From assembly GCA_965219015.1 (NCBI GenBank), contig CBDCNH010000018.1, positions 27,188 through 91,187 of the forward strand: a stretch of DNA of 64,000 nucleotides, given 5' to 3'. The translations under genes and the position numbers were made by a program. Under the pieces are notes generated by a model. That model worked only from the letters and a program-made list of their open reading frames with translations. It had not been told where the DNA came from and did not search any database. Shown here piece after piece: positions 18,119 through 28,556 of this stretch (position 1 is its first letter; the number at the start of each line of letters is the position of its first letter). The stretch is from CBDCNH01 sp965219015 (GTDB lineage Bacteria > Pseudomonadota > Alphaproteobacteria > Rhodobacterales > Rhodobacteraceae).

Positions 18119-18706
18119 TCAAGGGCCGCCGCGGCGCTCGAAGACCGCCATCTGGCTTGCGCCGCCGAGGTCCGGGTGGCGGCCGCCGAGGGCGGCGAAG
18201 CACACCGCGTAGCCGCGGCGCAGGGCTGCGGCTTCGGCCCAGGCCCGGAACTCGGCCCGCGTCCACTCGAAGCGGTGGCCGGGGTGGCGCAGGCGGCCGC
18301 GCGGCACGCCGAGGAGCGCGTTCATCTCGGCGTTGGGCGTGGTCAGCACCGCGGCGCGCGGCCGGATCGCGCCGAGGAGCCCGGCCTCGAGGGCGCCGAG
18401 GTCGCGCGGGGCGAGGTGCTCGACGACCTCGACCATGAGCGCCACGTCGATGCCGCGGAGCCGCGCATCGGGCGCCGTCACGCTGCCGAGGATCAGCGTG
18501 ACCTCGGCGGCCCCGAGACGCGACCGCGCCACCGCCAGCGCCTCGGCCGACGGGTCGAGCCCGTAGAGCGGCCGCACGCCGGCACGCGCCAGCGGCACCA
18601 GAAGGTCGCCGCGGCCGCAGCCGAGGTCGGCGACCGAGCCCGCGTCGAGCCGGGCAAGCTCGGCGCGCACCGCCGCCAGCCGCTCGTCGTGCAGTCCGGT
18701 CGCCAT
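18119..18706 (-). CDS. Hen1-like small-RNA 2'-O-methyltransferase
   Basis: The ~195-residue SAM-dependent methyltransferase has motif I VADLGCGRGDLL, the metal-site signature EVVEHL, TTPNAEMNALLG, and HPGHRFEWTRAEFRAW. The combination ExxEHL plus HRFEWTRxEF is the hallmark of the Hen1 family, which 2'-O-methylates the 3'-terminal ribose of RNA with a metal cofactor. Bacterial Hen1 normally works with Pnkp as an RNA-repair pair; no pnkp or RNA-ligase gene is adjacent here. The start is uncertain: ATGs at 18706 and 18742 and a GTG at 18754 are in frame. I chose 18706 because the family usually opens with LHDxRLxAV. Confidence 0.75.
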   Translation of the reverse strand: MATGLHDERLAAVRAELARLDAGSVADLGCGRGDLLVPLARAGVRPLYGLDPSAEALAVARSRLGAAEVTLILGSVTAPDARLRGIDVALMVEVVEHLAPRDLGALEAGLLGAIRPRAAVLTTPNAEMNALLGVPRGRLRHPGHRFEWTRAEFRAWAEAAALRRGYAVCFAALGGRHPDLGGASQMAVFERRGGP

Positions 18707-18863
18707 CGCCTCTGCCGACCCCCCGCATCCCGTAATCCGCATCCCGAAAAACACTTAACGGGCTGTCACAAATCTGTCAGGACATTCGCGCAGAACGTGG
18801 CGAAGCGGCGGCCGGACCGTGCCGTCGCGGCGCGCCGTGCCACCACCTCAGGGGAGACCGAAG

Positions 18864-19961
18864 ATGCTCATCAGAACCGCGACGGCGCTGGCCGTGCTCC
18901 TCGTCTCGACCGCCACCCTCGCGGGCGCGCAGTCGATGGACGAACTCGTCACCGCGGCCAAGGCCGAGGGCCAGCTTACGACCATCGCGCTGCCGCACGA
19001 CTGGTGCAACTACGGCGCCGTGATCGACGGCTTCAAGGCGAAGTACCCCGGCATCACCGTCAACGAGCTCAATCCCGACGCAGGGTCGGGCGACGAGCTG
19101 GAGGCGATCCGCGCCAACAAGGACAACAAGGGTCCGCAGGCACCCGACGTGATCGACGTGGGCTTTCCCTTCGGCAGCCAGGCCAAGGACGAGGGGCTGA
19201 TCGCGGCCTACAAGGTGTCGACCTGGGACACGATCCCGGACAGCGCCAAGGATGCCGAGGGCTTCTGGTACGGCGACTACTACGGCGTGCTCGCGTTCGG
19301 CGTGAACACCGACATCGTGGAGGACGCGCCGCAGGACTGGGGCGACCTCATGGACGCGAGCTACGCCAACGCGGTGGCGCTCTCGGGCGACCCCCGAAGC
19401 TCCAACGCCGCCATCCTGAGCGTGCTTTCCGCCGGCGTCGCGGCGGGAGGGGAACCGGGTCAGTCGTCGGGCGAGATGGGGCTGAAGTTCTTCGCCGACC
19501 TCAACAAGGCGGGCAACTTCGTCCCCGTCATCGCCAAGACCGCGTCGATCGCGCAGGGTGCGACGCCGATCTCGATCAACTGGGACTACAACCTCCTCGC
19601 GTCGCGCGACACGCTCGACGGCAACCCGCCGGTCGAGGTCGTGGTGCCCGCCTCGGGCGTCGTGGCGGGCGTCTACGTGCAGGCGATCAGCGCCTTCGCG
19701 CCGCACCCGAACGCGGCGAAGCTGTGGATGGAATACGTCTATTCCGACGAGGGCCAGCTCGCCTGGCTCGGCGGCTACTGCCATCCGATCCGCTTCGGCG
19801 ACCTCTCGAAGCGGAGCGTGGTGCCGCAGGAGCTTCTGGACGCGTTGCCGCCGGCCGCGGCCTACGAGAAGGCGATCTTCCCGACGCTGGAGCAGCAGGC
19901 CGCCAACAAGGACGTGGTGAGCAGCGGCTGGGACGCCACCGTCGGCGCGAACGTCCAGTAG
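18864..19961 (+). CDS. ABC transporter substrate-binding protein
   Basis: The 365-residue exported protein has a signal peptide ending near LAGAQS. The mature part is a family 1 solute-binding protein of the Fe3+/thiamine/polyamine class (LTTIALPHDWCNYGAVIDGFKAK at the start of lobe 1, then DGNPPVEVVVPASGVVAGVY). GGGGAGA precedes the ATG. It is the first gene of a four-gene importer (binding protein, two permeases, ATPase). The cargo cannot be fixed from sequence. Confidence 0.9.
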   Translation: MLIRTATALAVLLVSTATLAGAQSMDELVTAAKAEGQLTTIALPHDWCNYGAVIDGFKAKYPGITVNELNPDAGSGDELEAIRANKDNKGPQAPDVIDVGFPFGSQAKDEGLIAAYKVSTWDTIPDSAKDAEGFWYGDYYGVLAFGVNTDIVEDAPQDWGDLMDASYANAVALSGDPRSSNAAILSVLSAGVAAGGEPGQSSGEMGLKFFADLNKAGNFVPVIAKTASIAQGATPISINWDYNLLASRDTLDGNPPVEVVVPASGVVAGVYVQAISAFAPHPNAAKLWMEYVYSDEGQLAWLGGYCHPIRFGDLSKRSVVPQELLDALPPAAAYEKAIFPTLEQQAANKDVVSSGWDATVGANVQ

Positions 19962-20021
19962 GCACGGGCCGCCCCGGCCTCCAGTCGCCGGGGCGGCTGC
20001 ACCTCCGCCCGACCGCGCGCC

Positions 20022-20909
20022 GTGACCGACGCCATCACCGCCCTCGACCCGCCCCGGCCGCGCCGTCGCGCGTCGCTCGACTGGCTGGGGATCGTGCCCT
20101 TCGCCGCCTTCGCGGTGCTGTTTCTCATCTGGCCCACGCTCTACATCGTCGTCGGCGCGTTCCGCGACACCGCGGGCAGCTACACGCTCGCCAACGTCGC
20201 GAACCTCTTCCAGCCGTCGATCGTCGCGTCGTTCTGGATCTCGATCCGCATCTCGGCCGCATCGGCGCTGCTGGGCTGCGGGATCGGCTTCGCCATCGCG
20301 GCCGCCGTCACCTTGGGGGGGCTGCCGCGCGGCCTGCGCGGGCCGATCCTCACCTTCTCGGGGGTGGCGTCGAACTTCGCCGGCGTGCCGCTCGCCTTCG
20401 CGTTCCTTGCCACGCTGGGACGGCTCGGGCTCGTGACGGTGCTCCTGCGCGATGCGTTCGGCATCAACCTCTACGCGCTCGGCTTCAACCTCCTGAGCTT
20501 CTGGGGGCTGACGCTCACCTACCTCTTCTTCCAGATCCCGCTGATGATCCTCATCATCACCCCGGCGCTCGACGGGCTTCGCCGCGAATGGCGCGAGGCG
20601 GCCGCGATGCTCGGCGCCACGGGGTTCCAGTACTGGCGCATCGTGGCGCTGCCGATCCTGTGGCCCGCGATCCTCGGCACGCTGGCGCTCCTCTTCGCCA
20701 ACGCCTTCGGGGCCATCGCCACGGCCTTCGCGCTGACCGGCTCGTCGCTCTCCATCGTGCCGATCCTGCTCTACGCGCAGATCCGCGGCGACGTGCTCCA
20801 GGACGCGCATCTTGGCTACGCGATCGCCTTCGGGATGATCGTCGTCACCGGCATCGCCAACGTCGTCTACGTCTGGCTCCGGTCCCGCAGCGAGCGGTGG
20901 GTCCGGTGA
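20022..20909 (+). CDS. ABC transporter permease (first subunit)
   Basis: This is a 295-residue inner-membrane protein with about six helices and the EAA loop (WREAAAMLGATGFQYWRIVALPIL) that docks with the ATPase. The start is GTG and the stop overlaps the next GTG. It belongs with the binding protein upstream, and resembles PotB/CysT-type permeases. Confidence 0.9.
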   Translation: MTDAITALDPPRPRRRASLDWLGIVPFAAFAVLFLIWPTLYIVVGAFRDTAGSYTLANVANLFQPSIVASFWISIRISAASALLGCGIGFAIAAAVTLGGLPRGLRGPILTFSGVASNFAGVPLAFAFLATLGRLGLVTVLLRDAFGINLYALGFNLLSFWGLTLTYLFFQIPLMILIITPALDGLRREWREAAAMLGATGFQYWRIVALPILWPAILGTLALLFANAFGAIATAFALTGSSLSIVPILLYAQIRGDVLQDAHLGYAIAFGMIVVTGIANVVYVWLRSRSERWVR

Positions 20910-21684
20910 GGCTCGGATCCTGGCTCGCGGTCACGGCCGGCGCGGTCTATTTCGCGCTGCCGCTCATCGGGACGTTCGAGTTCTCGCTCCGGCTGCGGCG
21001 CGGGGTCTACAGCCTCGACGCCTACCGCGTGGTCCTGGCCGACCCCGCATTCCGCGCGACGTTCGGCTATTCGATGGTCCTCGCGCTCGCGACCATCGTG
21101 ATCGGCGCGGTGCTCGTGGTCCCGACCGCCTACTGGGTGCGCCTCCGGCTCCCGCGGCTGCGCCCGGTGATCGAGTTCGTCACGCTGCTGCCGCTGGTGA
21201 TCCCGCCCATCGTGATCGTGTTCGGCTACCTCCGGCTCTACAACACGTCCTCCGTGCTGCCGCTGACCGGCACGGCGGGCGGCACCGACGTGCTCCTCGC
21301 GATGGGCTACGCGACGCTCTCGCTGCCCTACATGTACCGGGCCGTCGACACCGGGCTCCGCGCCATCGACATCGCCACGCTGACCGAGGCCGCGCAGAGC
21401 CTCGGCGCGGGCTGGGTCACGATCATGGCGCGGGTGATCCTGCCCAACGTGCTCGTCGCGGTGCTGTCGGGCGCGTTCCTCACCTTCGCCATCGTGATCG
21501 GCGAGTTCGTGCTCGCGTCGCTGCTCAACCGCCCCGCCTTCGGGCCGTACCTGCAGCTCGTCGGCGCCAATCGCGCCTACGAGCCTGCGGCGCTCGCGGT
21601 CATCGCCTTCGCCGCGACCTGGGGCTGCATGGGGCTGATCCAGCTCGCGACCCGACTGTCGGGCGTCACGCGAGCCAGGCGCTG

Positions 21685-21685
<1 letters not shown>
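20906..21685 (+). CDS. ABC transporter permease (second subunit)
   Basis: This is a 259-residue inner-membrane permease with six hydrophobic segments and the EAA-loop segment LTEAAQSLGAGWVTIMARVILP. It resembles PotC/CysW-type subunits. It overlaps the first permease by four bases and the ATPase start by one (TGATG), so the three are translationally coupled. Confidence 0.9.
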
Positions 21686-22743
<1,058 letters not shown>

Positions 22744-22778
22744 TTGACGCGGCCGGCGAAACCGGGTCTCTCGGGTCG

Positions 22779-23783
22779 GTGACGGCGACCATCCTCCTCA
22801 CCGGCGGCGCGGGCTACATCGGCTCGCACATCTGCGCGGCGCTCGTGGCGGCGGGCTACGCGCCCGTCATCCTCGACGACTTCTCCAACGCCCGCGCCGA
22901 CGTGCCCGAGCGGCTGGAGCGCATCGCCGGCCGGGCGATCCCCGTCCACCGCGCCGACATCGCCGACGGCGCGGCCGTGGCCGCGGTCTTCGCCGCGCAC
23001 CCGATCGACGCGGTGATCCACCTTGCCGCCAGGAAGGCCGCCGGCGCGTCGGTGGCGGACCCGCTCGGCTACTTCCGCACCAACATCGGCGGGCTGATGA
23101 CGCTGCTCGAAGCGATGACCGGCAGTGGCGTCCGCCGCCTCGTGTTCTCGTCGTCCGCGACGGTCTACGCCGAGACCGACCGCCTGCCGATCGCGGAGGA
23201 CGCGGCGACCGGCTGGTCCACGCCCTACGCACACACCAAGCTCCTCGGCGAGCAGATCCTCGCCCACATGGCCGCGGCCGACGCGCGCTGGCGCTTCGGC
23301 GTGCTGCGCTACTTCAACCCGGCGGGCGCGCATGCCTCGGGGCTGATCGGCGAGGCGCCGGGCGGGGTGCCGGCGAACCTCATGCCGTTCCTCGCGCAGG
23401 TGGCGACGGGCGACCTGCGCGAGCTCGCGATCTTCGGCGACGACTATCCGACGCCCGACGGCACCTGCCAGCGCGACTACATCCATGTCGAGGATCTGGC
23501 CGAAGGTCACGTGCTGTCGCTCCGCGCCCTTCTCGAGCGCGACCTTCCGCACCTCGTCAACCTCGGCACCGGGCGCGGCACATCGGTGCGCGAGATGCTC
23601 GACGCCTACTCCCGCGCCGTCGGCCGGGCGCTCCCCGCGCGCGTCGCCCCCCGCCGCGCGGGCGACCTCGCCGCCTACTGGGGCGACACGGCGCGCGCCG
23701 AGGCGCTTCTCGGCTTCCGGGCGCGACGCGACGTGGACGCGATGTGCGCCTCGAGCTGGGCCTGGACGTCGACGTCACGCTAG
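22779..23783 (+). CDS. galE: UDP-glucose 4-epimerase-type NAD-dependent epimerase
   Basis: The 334-residue extended SDR has NAD-binding GGAGYIGSH, SSSATVY, and the catalytic Tyr-x-x-x-Lys as YAHTK. The later segment DGTCQRDYIHVEDLA and the GTGRGTSVREML stretch are typical of GalE. It would supply UDP-galactose-type sugars for the envelope polysaccharides made elsewhere in the window. The start is GTG, 36 bp after the ABC ATPase. The last ~15 residues (Ser/Trp/Thr-rich) are not family-like, and the 3' end overlaps the convergent RidA gene by four bases. Confidence 0.88.
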   Translation: MTATILLTGGAGYIGSHICAALVAAGYAPVILDDFSNARADVPERLERIAGRAIPVHRADIADGAAVAAVFAAHPIDAVIHLAARKAAGASVADPLGYFRTNIGGLMTLLEAMTGSGVRRLVFSSSATVYAETDRLPIAEDAATGWSTPYAHTKLLGEQILAHMAAADARWRFGVLRYFNPAGAHASGLIGEAPGGVPANLMPFLAQVATGDLRELAIFGDDYPTPDGTCQRDYIHVEDLAEGHVLSLRALLERDLPHLVNLGTGRGTSVREMLDAYSRAVGRALPARVAPRRAGDLAAYWGDTARAEALLGFRARRDVDAMCASSWAWTSTSR

Positions 23784-24175
23784 CGCGGCAGCGCCGCCAC
23801 CGCCTCGATCTCGACGAGCGCGCGGTCCTCCACGAGCCCCGCGACCACCACCATCGTCATTGCCGGGAAGTGCCGGCCCATGACGCGCCGGTAGGCCGCG
23901 CCGACCTCGCCGAGCCGGTCGAGGTAGGCGCGCTTGTCGGTCACGAACCACGTGAGCCGCACGACATGCTCGGGGCCCCCGCCCGCCCGGCGCACCACCG
24001 CCACGACGTTGGCGAGCGCCTGCTCGACCTGCCCCACGAAGTCGTCGGTCTCGAAGCGCTGCGCCGCCGTCCAGCCGATCTGGCCGCCGACGAAGAGATG
24101 CCCCTCGGGCGTCAGCATCCCGTTGGCGTAGCCCCGCGCGGGCGCCCAGCCCTCGGGGTGGACGGTCTCATGCAT
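23780..24175 (-). CDS. RidA family protein (YjgF/YER057c/UK114)
   Basis: The 131-residue protein has the RidA core: LFVGGQIGWTA, the QVEQALANVVAVVRRAGGGPEHVVRLTWFVTD segment (in two parts) and the C-terminal VEIEAVAAL. RidA proteins hydrolyse reactive enamines or imines to ketones plus ammonia. The Arg105-type catalytic position of true RidA is not obvious, so it may be one of the Rid2-7 subfamilies. It is the last gene of the aromatic-CoA operon, overlapping the thioesterase by eight bases. Because the proposed product of the pathway monooxygenase is a cyclic enamine, a RidA here makes biochemical sense (inference). Confidence 0.85.
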   Translation of the reverse strand: MHETVHPEGWAPARGYANGMLTPEGHLFVGGQIGWTAAQRFETDDFVGQVEQALANVVAVVRRAGGGPEHVVRLTWFVTDKRAYLDRLGEVGAAYRRVMGRHFPAMTMVVVAGLVEDRALVEIEAVAALPR

Positions 24176-24578
24176 CGCGCGCCTCCAACTCGAACATGCC
24201 GCGCAGATCGTCCGGCCAGGGCCGCGGCCGCCCGTCCGCCATCGCCACGCACACCAGCGTCGCCGCGATCGCCACCCGCGGCGCACCCTCGCAGGACACG
24301 TCGAGCGCCAGCCCCACGCTCGTCCGCCCGAGCCGCGTCACCCGGAGCGCCAGGGCCAGCGCGTCGCCGAGCCGGCTCGGCGCGCGGAACGTGGCCGTCA
24401 CCTCCGCCGTCGGCAGCGCCAGCCCGCGCGGCCCGTGGATCTCCGCGAAGCTCACCCCGCGCGCGTCGAGGAACGCCTCGATGCAGGCGTTCGCCATCTC
24501 GAAGTAGCGCGGGTAGAACACGATCCCCGCCGGGTCGCAGTGCTGGAACCGCACCCGCTCTTCATGCACGAACCCCAC
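24168..24578 (-). CDS. acyl-CoA thioesterase, 4-hydroxybenzoyl-CoA thioesterase type
   Basis: This is a 136-residue hot-dog-fold protein. The segment VRFQHCDPAGIVFYPRYF holds the catalytic Asp of 4-hydroxybenzoyl-CoA thioesterase-like enzymes (Asp-Pro-Ala-Gly-Ile-Val). It lies directly after the CoA ligase gene with no spacer. In aerobic aryl-CoA pathways such thioesterases release stalled aryl-CoA esters and recover CoA. Confidence 0.88.
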   Translation of the reverse strand: MGFVHEERVRFQHCDPAGIVFYPRYFEMANACIEAFLDARGVSFAEIHGPRGLALPTAEVTATFRAPSRLGDALALALRVTRLGRTSVGLALDVSCEGAPRVAIAATLVCVAMADGRPRPWPDDLRGMFELEARDA

Positions 24579-26198
24579 CTAGCCGCCCCGGAGCCGGAAG
24601 CGCTGGATCTTGCCCGTCGCGGTCTTCGGCAGCGCGTCGGCGAAGACCACGCGGCGGGGGTACTTGAAGGGCGCGATCGCCGCCTTGACGTGCTCCTGCA
24701 GCCGGAGCGCCGTCGCCGCGTCCGCCGCCACCCCCGGCGCCAGCACGACATGCGCCGCCACGATCTGCCCGCGCTCGGGGTCGGGCTCGCCGATCACGCC
24801 GCACTCGGCCACGTCGGGATGCGCGAGGAGCGCCGCCTCCACCTCCGGGCCCGCGATGTTGTAGCCCGCCGAGACGATCATGTCGTCTGTCCGCGCGGCG
24901 AAGTGGAAGCGCCCCTCGTCGTCCTGCCAGAAGGCGTCGCCGGTCAGGTTCCAGCCGTCCCGCACGTAGGCGCGCTGGCGGTCGTCGTCGAGGTAGCGGC
25001 ACCCCGTCGGCCCGCGCACCGCGAGCCGCCCCACGGTGCCGCGCGGCGCCTCGGCACCCTCCGCGTCGAGGATGCGCGCCTCGTAGCCCGTCACCGGCCG
25101 TCCGGTCGCGCCCGCATGGCTGTCGCCGAAGCGGTTGGTGATGAAGATGTGCAGCATCTCCGTCGCCCCGATCCCGTCGAGCATCGGCTTGCCGGTGCGC
25201 GCCATCCAGGCCTCGTAGACGGGCGCGGGCAGCGTCTCGCCCGCCGACACCGCCGCGCGCAACGACGTGAGGTCCGCGCCCGCGTCCATCGCCTGCAGCA
25301 TCACGCGGTAGGCGGTCGGCGCGGTGAAGCACACCGTCGCGCGGTACGTCTCGATCAGCGTCACCAGGTTCGGCGGCGACGCGGCCTCGAGGAGCGCCGC
25401 CGCCGCCCCGAAGCGCAAGGGGAAGATCGCGAGCCCGCCGAGCCCGAAGGTGAACGCCAAGGGCGGCGAGCCCACGAACACGTCGTCGGGGGTGACGCCC
25501 AGCACCTCCGCCGCGTAGCCGTCGGCAATGGCGAGGAGGTCGCGGTGGAAATGCGCCGTGGCCTTCGGCGTGCCGGTGGTGCCGGAGGTGAAGCCGAGGA
25601 GCGCCACGTCGTCCCGCCCCGTCGGCACCGGCGCGAAGCCGACCGGCTTGTCGAGCGCCGCGCGGTCGAGCTCGGCGTCGTGGTTCGCGGTGCCGTCGAA
25701 GCCGATCACCTGGGTCAGGAACCGGCTCGCCTTGGCGCAGGCGACCATCTCGTCCATCAGCCGCGTGTCGCAGAGCGCGAGCCCGATCTCCGCCTTGTCG
25801 ACGATGGCGCCGAGCTCGCCCGCGCGCAGCATCGGCATCGTCAGCACCGCGACCGCGCCCGCCTTGGTGGCCGCGAGCCAGGCCGCGACCATCGCGGGGT
25901 TGTTGGCCGACCGGATCAGCACCCGGTTGCCGGGCCGCACGCCGTAGTCCGCGACGAGCGCGTGCGCGATCCGCGAGGTCCAGTCGGCGAGCTCCTTGTA
26001 GGTCCGCCTCCGGCCGTTGCCGATGAGCGCGGTACGGTCGCCGAAGCCGCGCTCGACCATCCGGTCGGTCAGCTCCGCGCCGACGTTCAGCACGTCGGGG
26101 TAGCCCGCCCCCGCCCCCGGCAGGTCGGGCCAGAGCTCGGGCGGCGGCAGCCGGTCCCGCGCGAAGGTGTCCACATGCGCCGATGGTCCGAGCATCAT
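24579..26198 (-). CDS. 2-aminobenzoate/benzoate-CoA ligase family protein
   Basis: The 539-residue AMP-forming ligase has the P-loop-like LLGFTSGTTGTPKATAH, motif FGDSHAGATGRP, the TRDDM-like hinge (AARTDDMIVSAGYNIAGPEVE), and the C-terminal Lys in LPKTATGKIQRF. It matches the benzoate-CoA ligase group. The linked monooxygenase/reductase fusion makes anthranilate (2-aminobenzoate) the most likely substrate; salicylate is the alternative. Tandem ATGs lie at 26198 and 26195, and I use the first. It overlaps the acyl-CoA dehydrogenase stop. Confidence 0.85.
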   Translation of the reverse strand: MMLGPSAHVDTFARDRLPPPELWPDLPGAGAGYPDVLNVGAELTDRMVERGFGDRTALIGNGRRRTYKELADWTSRIAHALVADYGVRPGNRVLIRSANNPAMVAAWLAATKAGAVAVLTMPMLRAGELGAIVDKAEIGLALCDTRLMDEMVACAKASRFLTQVIGFDGTANHDAELDRAALDKPVGFAPVPTGRDDVALLGFTSGTTGTPKATAHFHRDLLAIADGYAAEVLGVTPDDVFVGSPPLAFTFGLGGLAIFPLRFGAAAALLEAASPPNLVTLIETYRATVCFTAPTAYRVMLQAMDAGADLTSLRAAVSAGETLPAPVYEAWMARTGKPMLDGIGATEMLHIFITNRFGDSHAGATGRPVTGYEARILDAEGAEAPRGTVGRLAVRGPTGCRYLDDDRQRAYVRDGWNLTGDAFWQDDEGRFHFAARTDDMIVSAGYNIAGPEVEAALLAHPDVAECGVIGEPDPERGQIVAAHVVLAPGVAADAATALRLQEHVKAAIAPFKYPRRVVFADALPKTATGKIQRFRLRGG

Positions 26199-27322
26199 CC
26201 CCCCAGCACCTGGCGCGCGATCACCACGCGCTGCACGTCCGACGCGCCCTCGTAGATCCGCAGCGCCCGGATCTCGCGGTAGAGCCGCTCGACCACGCTT
26301 CCCGCCCGCACGCCCTCGCCGCCGTGGAGCTGCACCGCCGCGTCGATCACCGCCTGCGCGCGCTCGGTCGCGAAGAGCTTCGCCATCGCCGCCTCGCGCG
26401 TCACCCGGTCGGCGCCCTGATCCTTCGCCCAGGCGGCGCGGTAGACGAGGAGCGCCGCGGCATCGACGTCGAGCGCCATGTCCGCGACATGCCCCTGCAC
26501 CATCTGCAGCTCCGCCATCGGCGCCCCGAAGAGCGCGCGGCCCCTGACCCGCGCCAGCGTCTCGGCGAGCGCCCGCCGCGCGAGCCCCAGCGCCGCAGCC
26601 GCGACCGTGGTGCGGAACGTGTCGAGCACCGTCATCGCGATGCGGAACCCCGCGCCTGCCGGCCCGATCCGCGCGGCCTCCGGGAGCCGCATCCCCTCGA
26701 AGCGGAGCCGCGCGAGCGGATGCGGCGCCATCGCCTCGAGCCGCTCGGCGACCACCAGCCCGGCGGTATCCGCGGGCACGAGGAACGCCGACAGCCCCTT
26801 CGCCCCCGGCGCCTCGCCGGTGCGCGCGACGACGGTGTAGACATCCGCGATGCCGCCGTTGGAAATCCAGGTCTTCTCGCCGTCGAGCACGTAGTCGGTG
26901 CCGTCGCGCCGCGCCGCGGTCGCGAGCGCCGCCACGTCCGACCCGGAAGCGGGCTCGGTCAGCGCGAAGGCCGCGATGGCCCGTCCCGCGGCGGTCTCGG
27001 CGAGCCACGCGCGCTGGCCCGCGTCGCCGAAGAGCGCCACCGCGCCCATCCCGAGCCCCTGCATCGCGAACGCGAAGTCCGCGAGCCCGTCGTGCCGCGC
27101 CAGAACCTCGCGCGCGAGGCAGAGCGTCCGCACGTCGTGCCGCCCCTCCGGCGCCGTCGCGGCGAGCCAGCCGCCGGCGCCGAGCGCCGCCACCAGCCCG
27201 CGGCAGGCGGCGTCCGTGTCGGCGTGGTCGATGCGCCCGAGGTTCGCCCCAGCCCAGGCGTCGAGGCCCTCGGCGAAGGCGCGGTGCGCGGGCGCGAGGA
27301 ACGGCCAGGCGAGGTGTTCCAT
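26195..27322 (-). CDS. acyl-CoA dehydrogenase
   Basis: The 375-residue flavoprotein has AFALTEPASGSDVAAL and WISNGGIADVYTVVART as acyl-CoA/FAD-binding segments, and the C-terminal QLHGGEGV and IYEGASDVQRVVIARQVL signatures. The catalytic Glu is in YEGASD. It would desaturate a ring-derived acyl-CoA in the beta-oxidation-like lower pathway. It overlaps the enoyl-CoA hydratase gene by one base. Confidence 0.92.
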   Translation of the reverse strand: MEHLAWPFLAPAHRAFAEGLDAWAGANLGRIDHADTDAACRGLVAALGAGGWLAATAPEGRHDVRTLCLAREVLARHDGLADFAFAMQGLGMGAVALFGDAGQRAWLAETAAGRAIAAFALTEPASGSDVAALATAARRDGTDYVLDGEKTWISNGGIADVYTVVARTGEAPGAKGLSAFLVPADTAGLVVAERLEAMAPHPLARLRFEGMRLPEAARIGPAGAGFRIAMTVLDTFRTTVAAAALGLARRALAETLARVRGRALFGAPMAELQMVQGHVADMALDVDAAALLVYRAAWAKDQGADRVTREAAMAKLFATERAQAVIDAAVQLHGGEGVRAGSVVERLYREIRALRIYEGASDVQRVVIARQVLGG

Positions 27323-28113
27323 CAATTCCCCTCGAAGCGCGGCGTCTCGCGCGCGGCGAACGCCTCGTAGGCGCGGCGGAAGTCCACCGTCCGCATCGAG
27401 ATCGCCTGCGCCTGCGCCTCCGCCTCGAGCGCCATGTCGAGGCTCATCGCCCATTCCTGCACCAGCATCGTCTTCGTCATCATGTGCGCGAAGCCCGGCC
27501 CGTCGGCGATGCTCCGCGCCAGCGCCCCGGCCTCGGCCATCAGGCGCTCCGCCGGCACGACGCGGTTCCAGAAGCCCCAGGCGAGGCCCTCCTCCGCCGC
27601 CATCGCGCGGCCCGTGTAGAGGAGTTCCGCCGCCCGGCCCTGCCCCACGATGCGCGGCAGCATCGCGCAGGCCCCCATGTCGCAGCCCGCGAGCCCCACG
27701 CGCGCGAAGAGGAACGCCGTGCGCGCCGTGGGCGCCGCGAGCCGCAGGTCCGACGCCATCGCAAGGATCGCCCCCGCGCCGACGCAGACGCCCTCCACCG
27801 CCGCGATCACCGGGCGCCCGCAGCCGAGCATCGCGCGCACGAGGTCGCCCGTCAGCCGCGTGAACGCCAGCACCTCCGGCATCGCCATGCGCGTGAGCGG
27901 CCCGATGATGTCGTGCACGTCGCCGCCCGAGGAGAAGTTGCCGCCGTTCGAGCCGAGGATCACCACGCGCACGCCCGGATCGTCCGGCAGGCCGCGGAAC
28001 CAGTCCCGGAGCGCGCGGTAGCTCTCGAACGTCAGCGGGTTCTTCCGCTCCGGCCGGTCGAGCCGCACGGTGGCGACGCCCTCCGCCATGTCGAGGTGGA
28101 ACGGCCGGCTCAC
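27322..28113 (-). CDS. enoyl-CoA hydratase/isomerase family protein
   Basis: The 263-residue crotonase-fold protein has NPLTFESYRALRDWF, the first oxyanion segment NGGNFSSGGDVHDI and the second oxyanion segment AAVEGVCVGAGAILAMASD. The GDVHDI variant resembles the crotonases of aryl-CoA pathways, which may hydrolyse or open rings instead of simple hydration. The ATG at 28113 overlaps the stop of the MarR gene by four bases. Confidence 0.9.
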   Translation of the reverse strand: MSRPFHLDMAEGVATVRLDRPERKNPLTFESYRALRDWFRGLPDDPGVRVVILGSNGGNFSSGGDVHDIIGPLTRMAMPEVLAFTRLTGDLVRAMLGCGRPVIAAVEGVCVGAGAILAMASDLRLAAPTARTAFLFARVGLAGCDMGACAMLPRIVGQGRAAELLYTGRAMAAEEGLAWGFWNRVVPAERLMAEAGALARSIADGPGFAHMMTKTMLVQEWAMSLDMALEAEAQAQAISMRTVDFRRAYEAFAARETPRFEGN

Positions 28114-28556
28114 GGCCCGATCCGGTCGAGGAGGGCGATGGCCTGCAGAAGCTCGCCCGGGCCCACGCGCGCGAAGCAGGCGTCGATCCAGGAGGCATGG
28201 AGCGCCGCCAGCCGGGCGAATTCCGCAGCGCCCGGCGCCGTCAGCGAGACCTCGACCGCGCGCCGGTCGCCCTGCCGCGCCACGCGCATCACCAGCCCGT
28301 CCGCGGCGAGCCGGTCGACGATGCCGGTCACGTTGCCGTTGGAGACCCGGAGCGCGTCCGACAGGTCCGACATGCGGAGCGGCCGCCGCGCGCGGTCGAG
28401 CGCCGCCAGCACGTCGAAGCGCGGCAGCGTCGTGCGCTCGGCGCGCATCCGGGCCCGGAGCTCGCCCTCGATGCCGCGCGTCGCCCCGAGGAGCCGCAGC
28501 CAGAGCCGCAGGCGGTCGCGCGTCGGCTCCGGCCGGGCCTGCGGCGCGCCCGTCAC
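28110..28556 (-). CDS. MarR family transcriptional regulator
   Basis: The 148-residue winged-helix protein has RMSDLSDALRVSNGNVTGIVDRLAADGLV as its DNA-binding core (recognition helix VSNGNVTGIVDRL) and the wing VARQGDRRAVEVSLT. It is encoded inside the aromatic-CoA operon with 4-bp overlaps on both sides. By analogy with other MarR regulators of aromatic catabolism it is probably a local repressor released by an aryl-CoA ligand. The start is GTG. Confidence 0.9.
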   Translation of the reverse strand: MTGAPQARPEPTRDRLRLWLRLLGATRGIEGELRARMRAERTTLPRFDVLAALDRARRPLRMSDLSDALRVSNGNVTGIVDRLAADGLVMRVARQGDRRAVEVSLTAPGAAEFARLAALHASWIDACFARVGPGELLQAIALLDRIGP

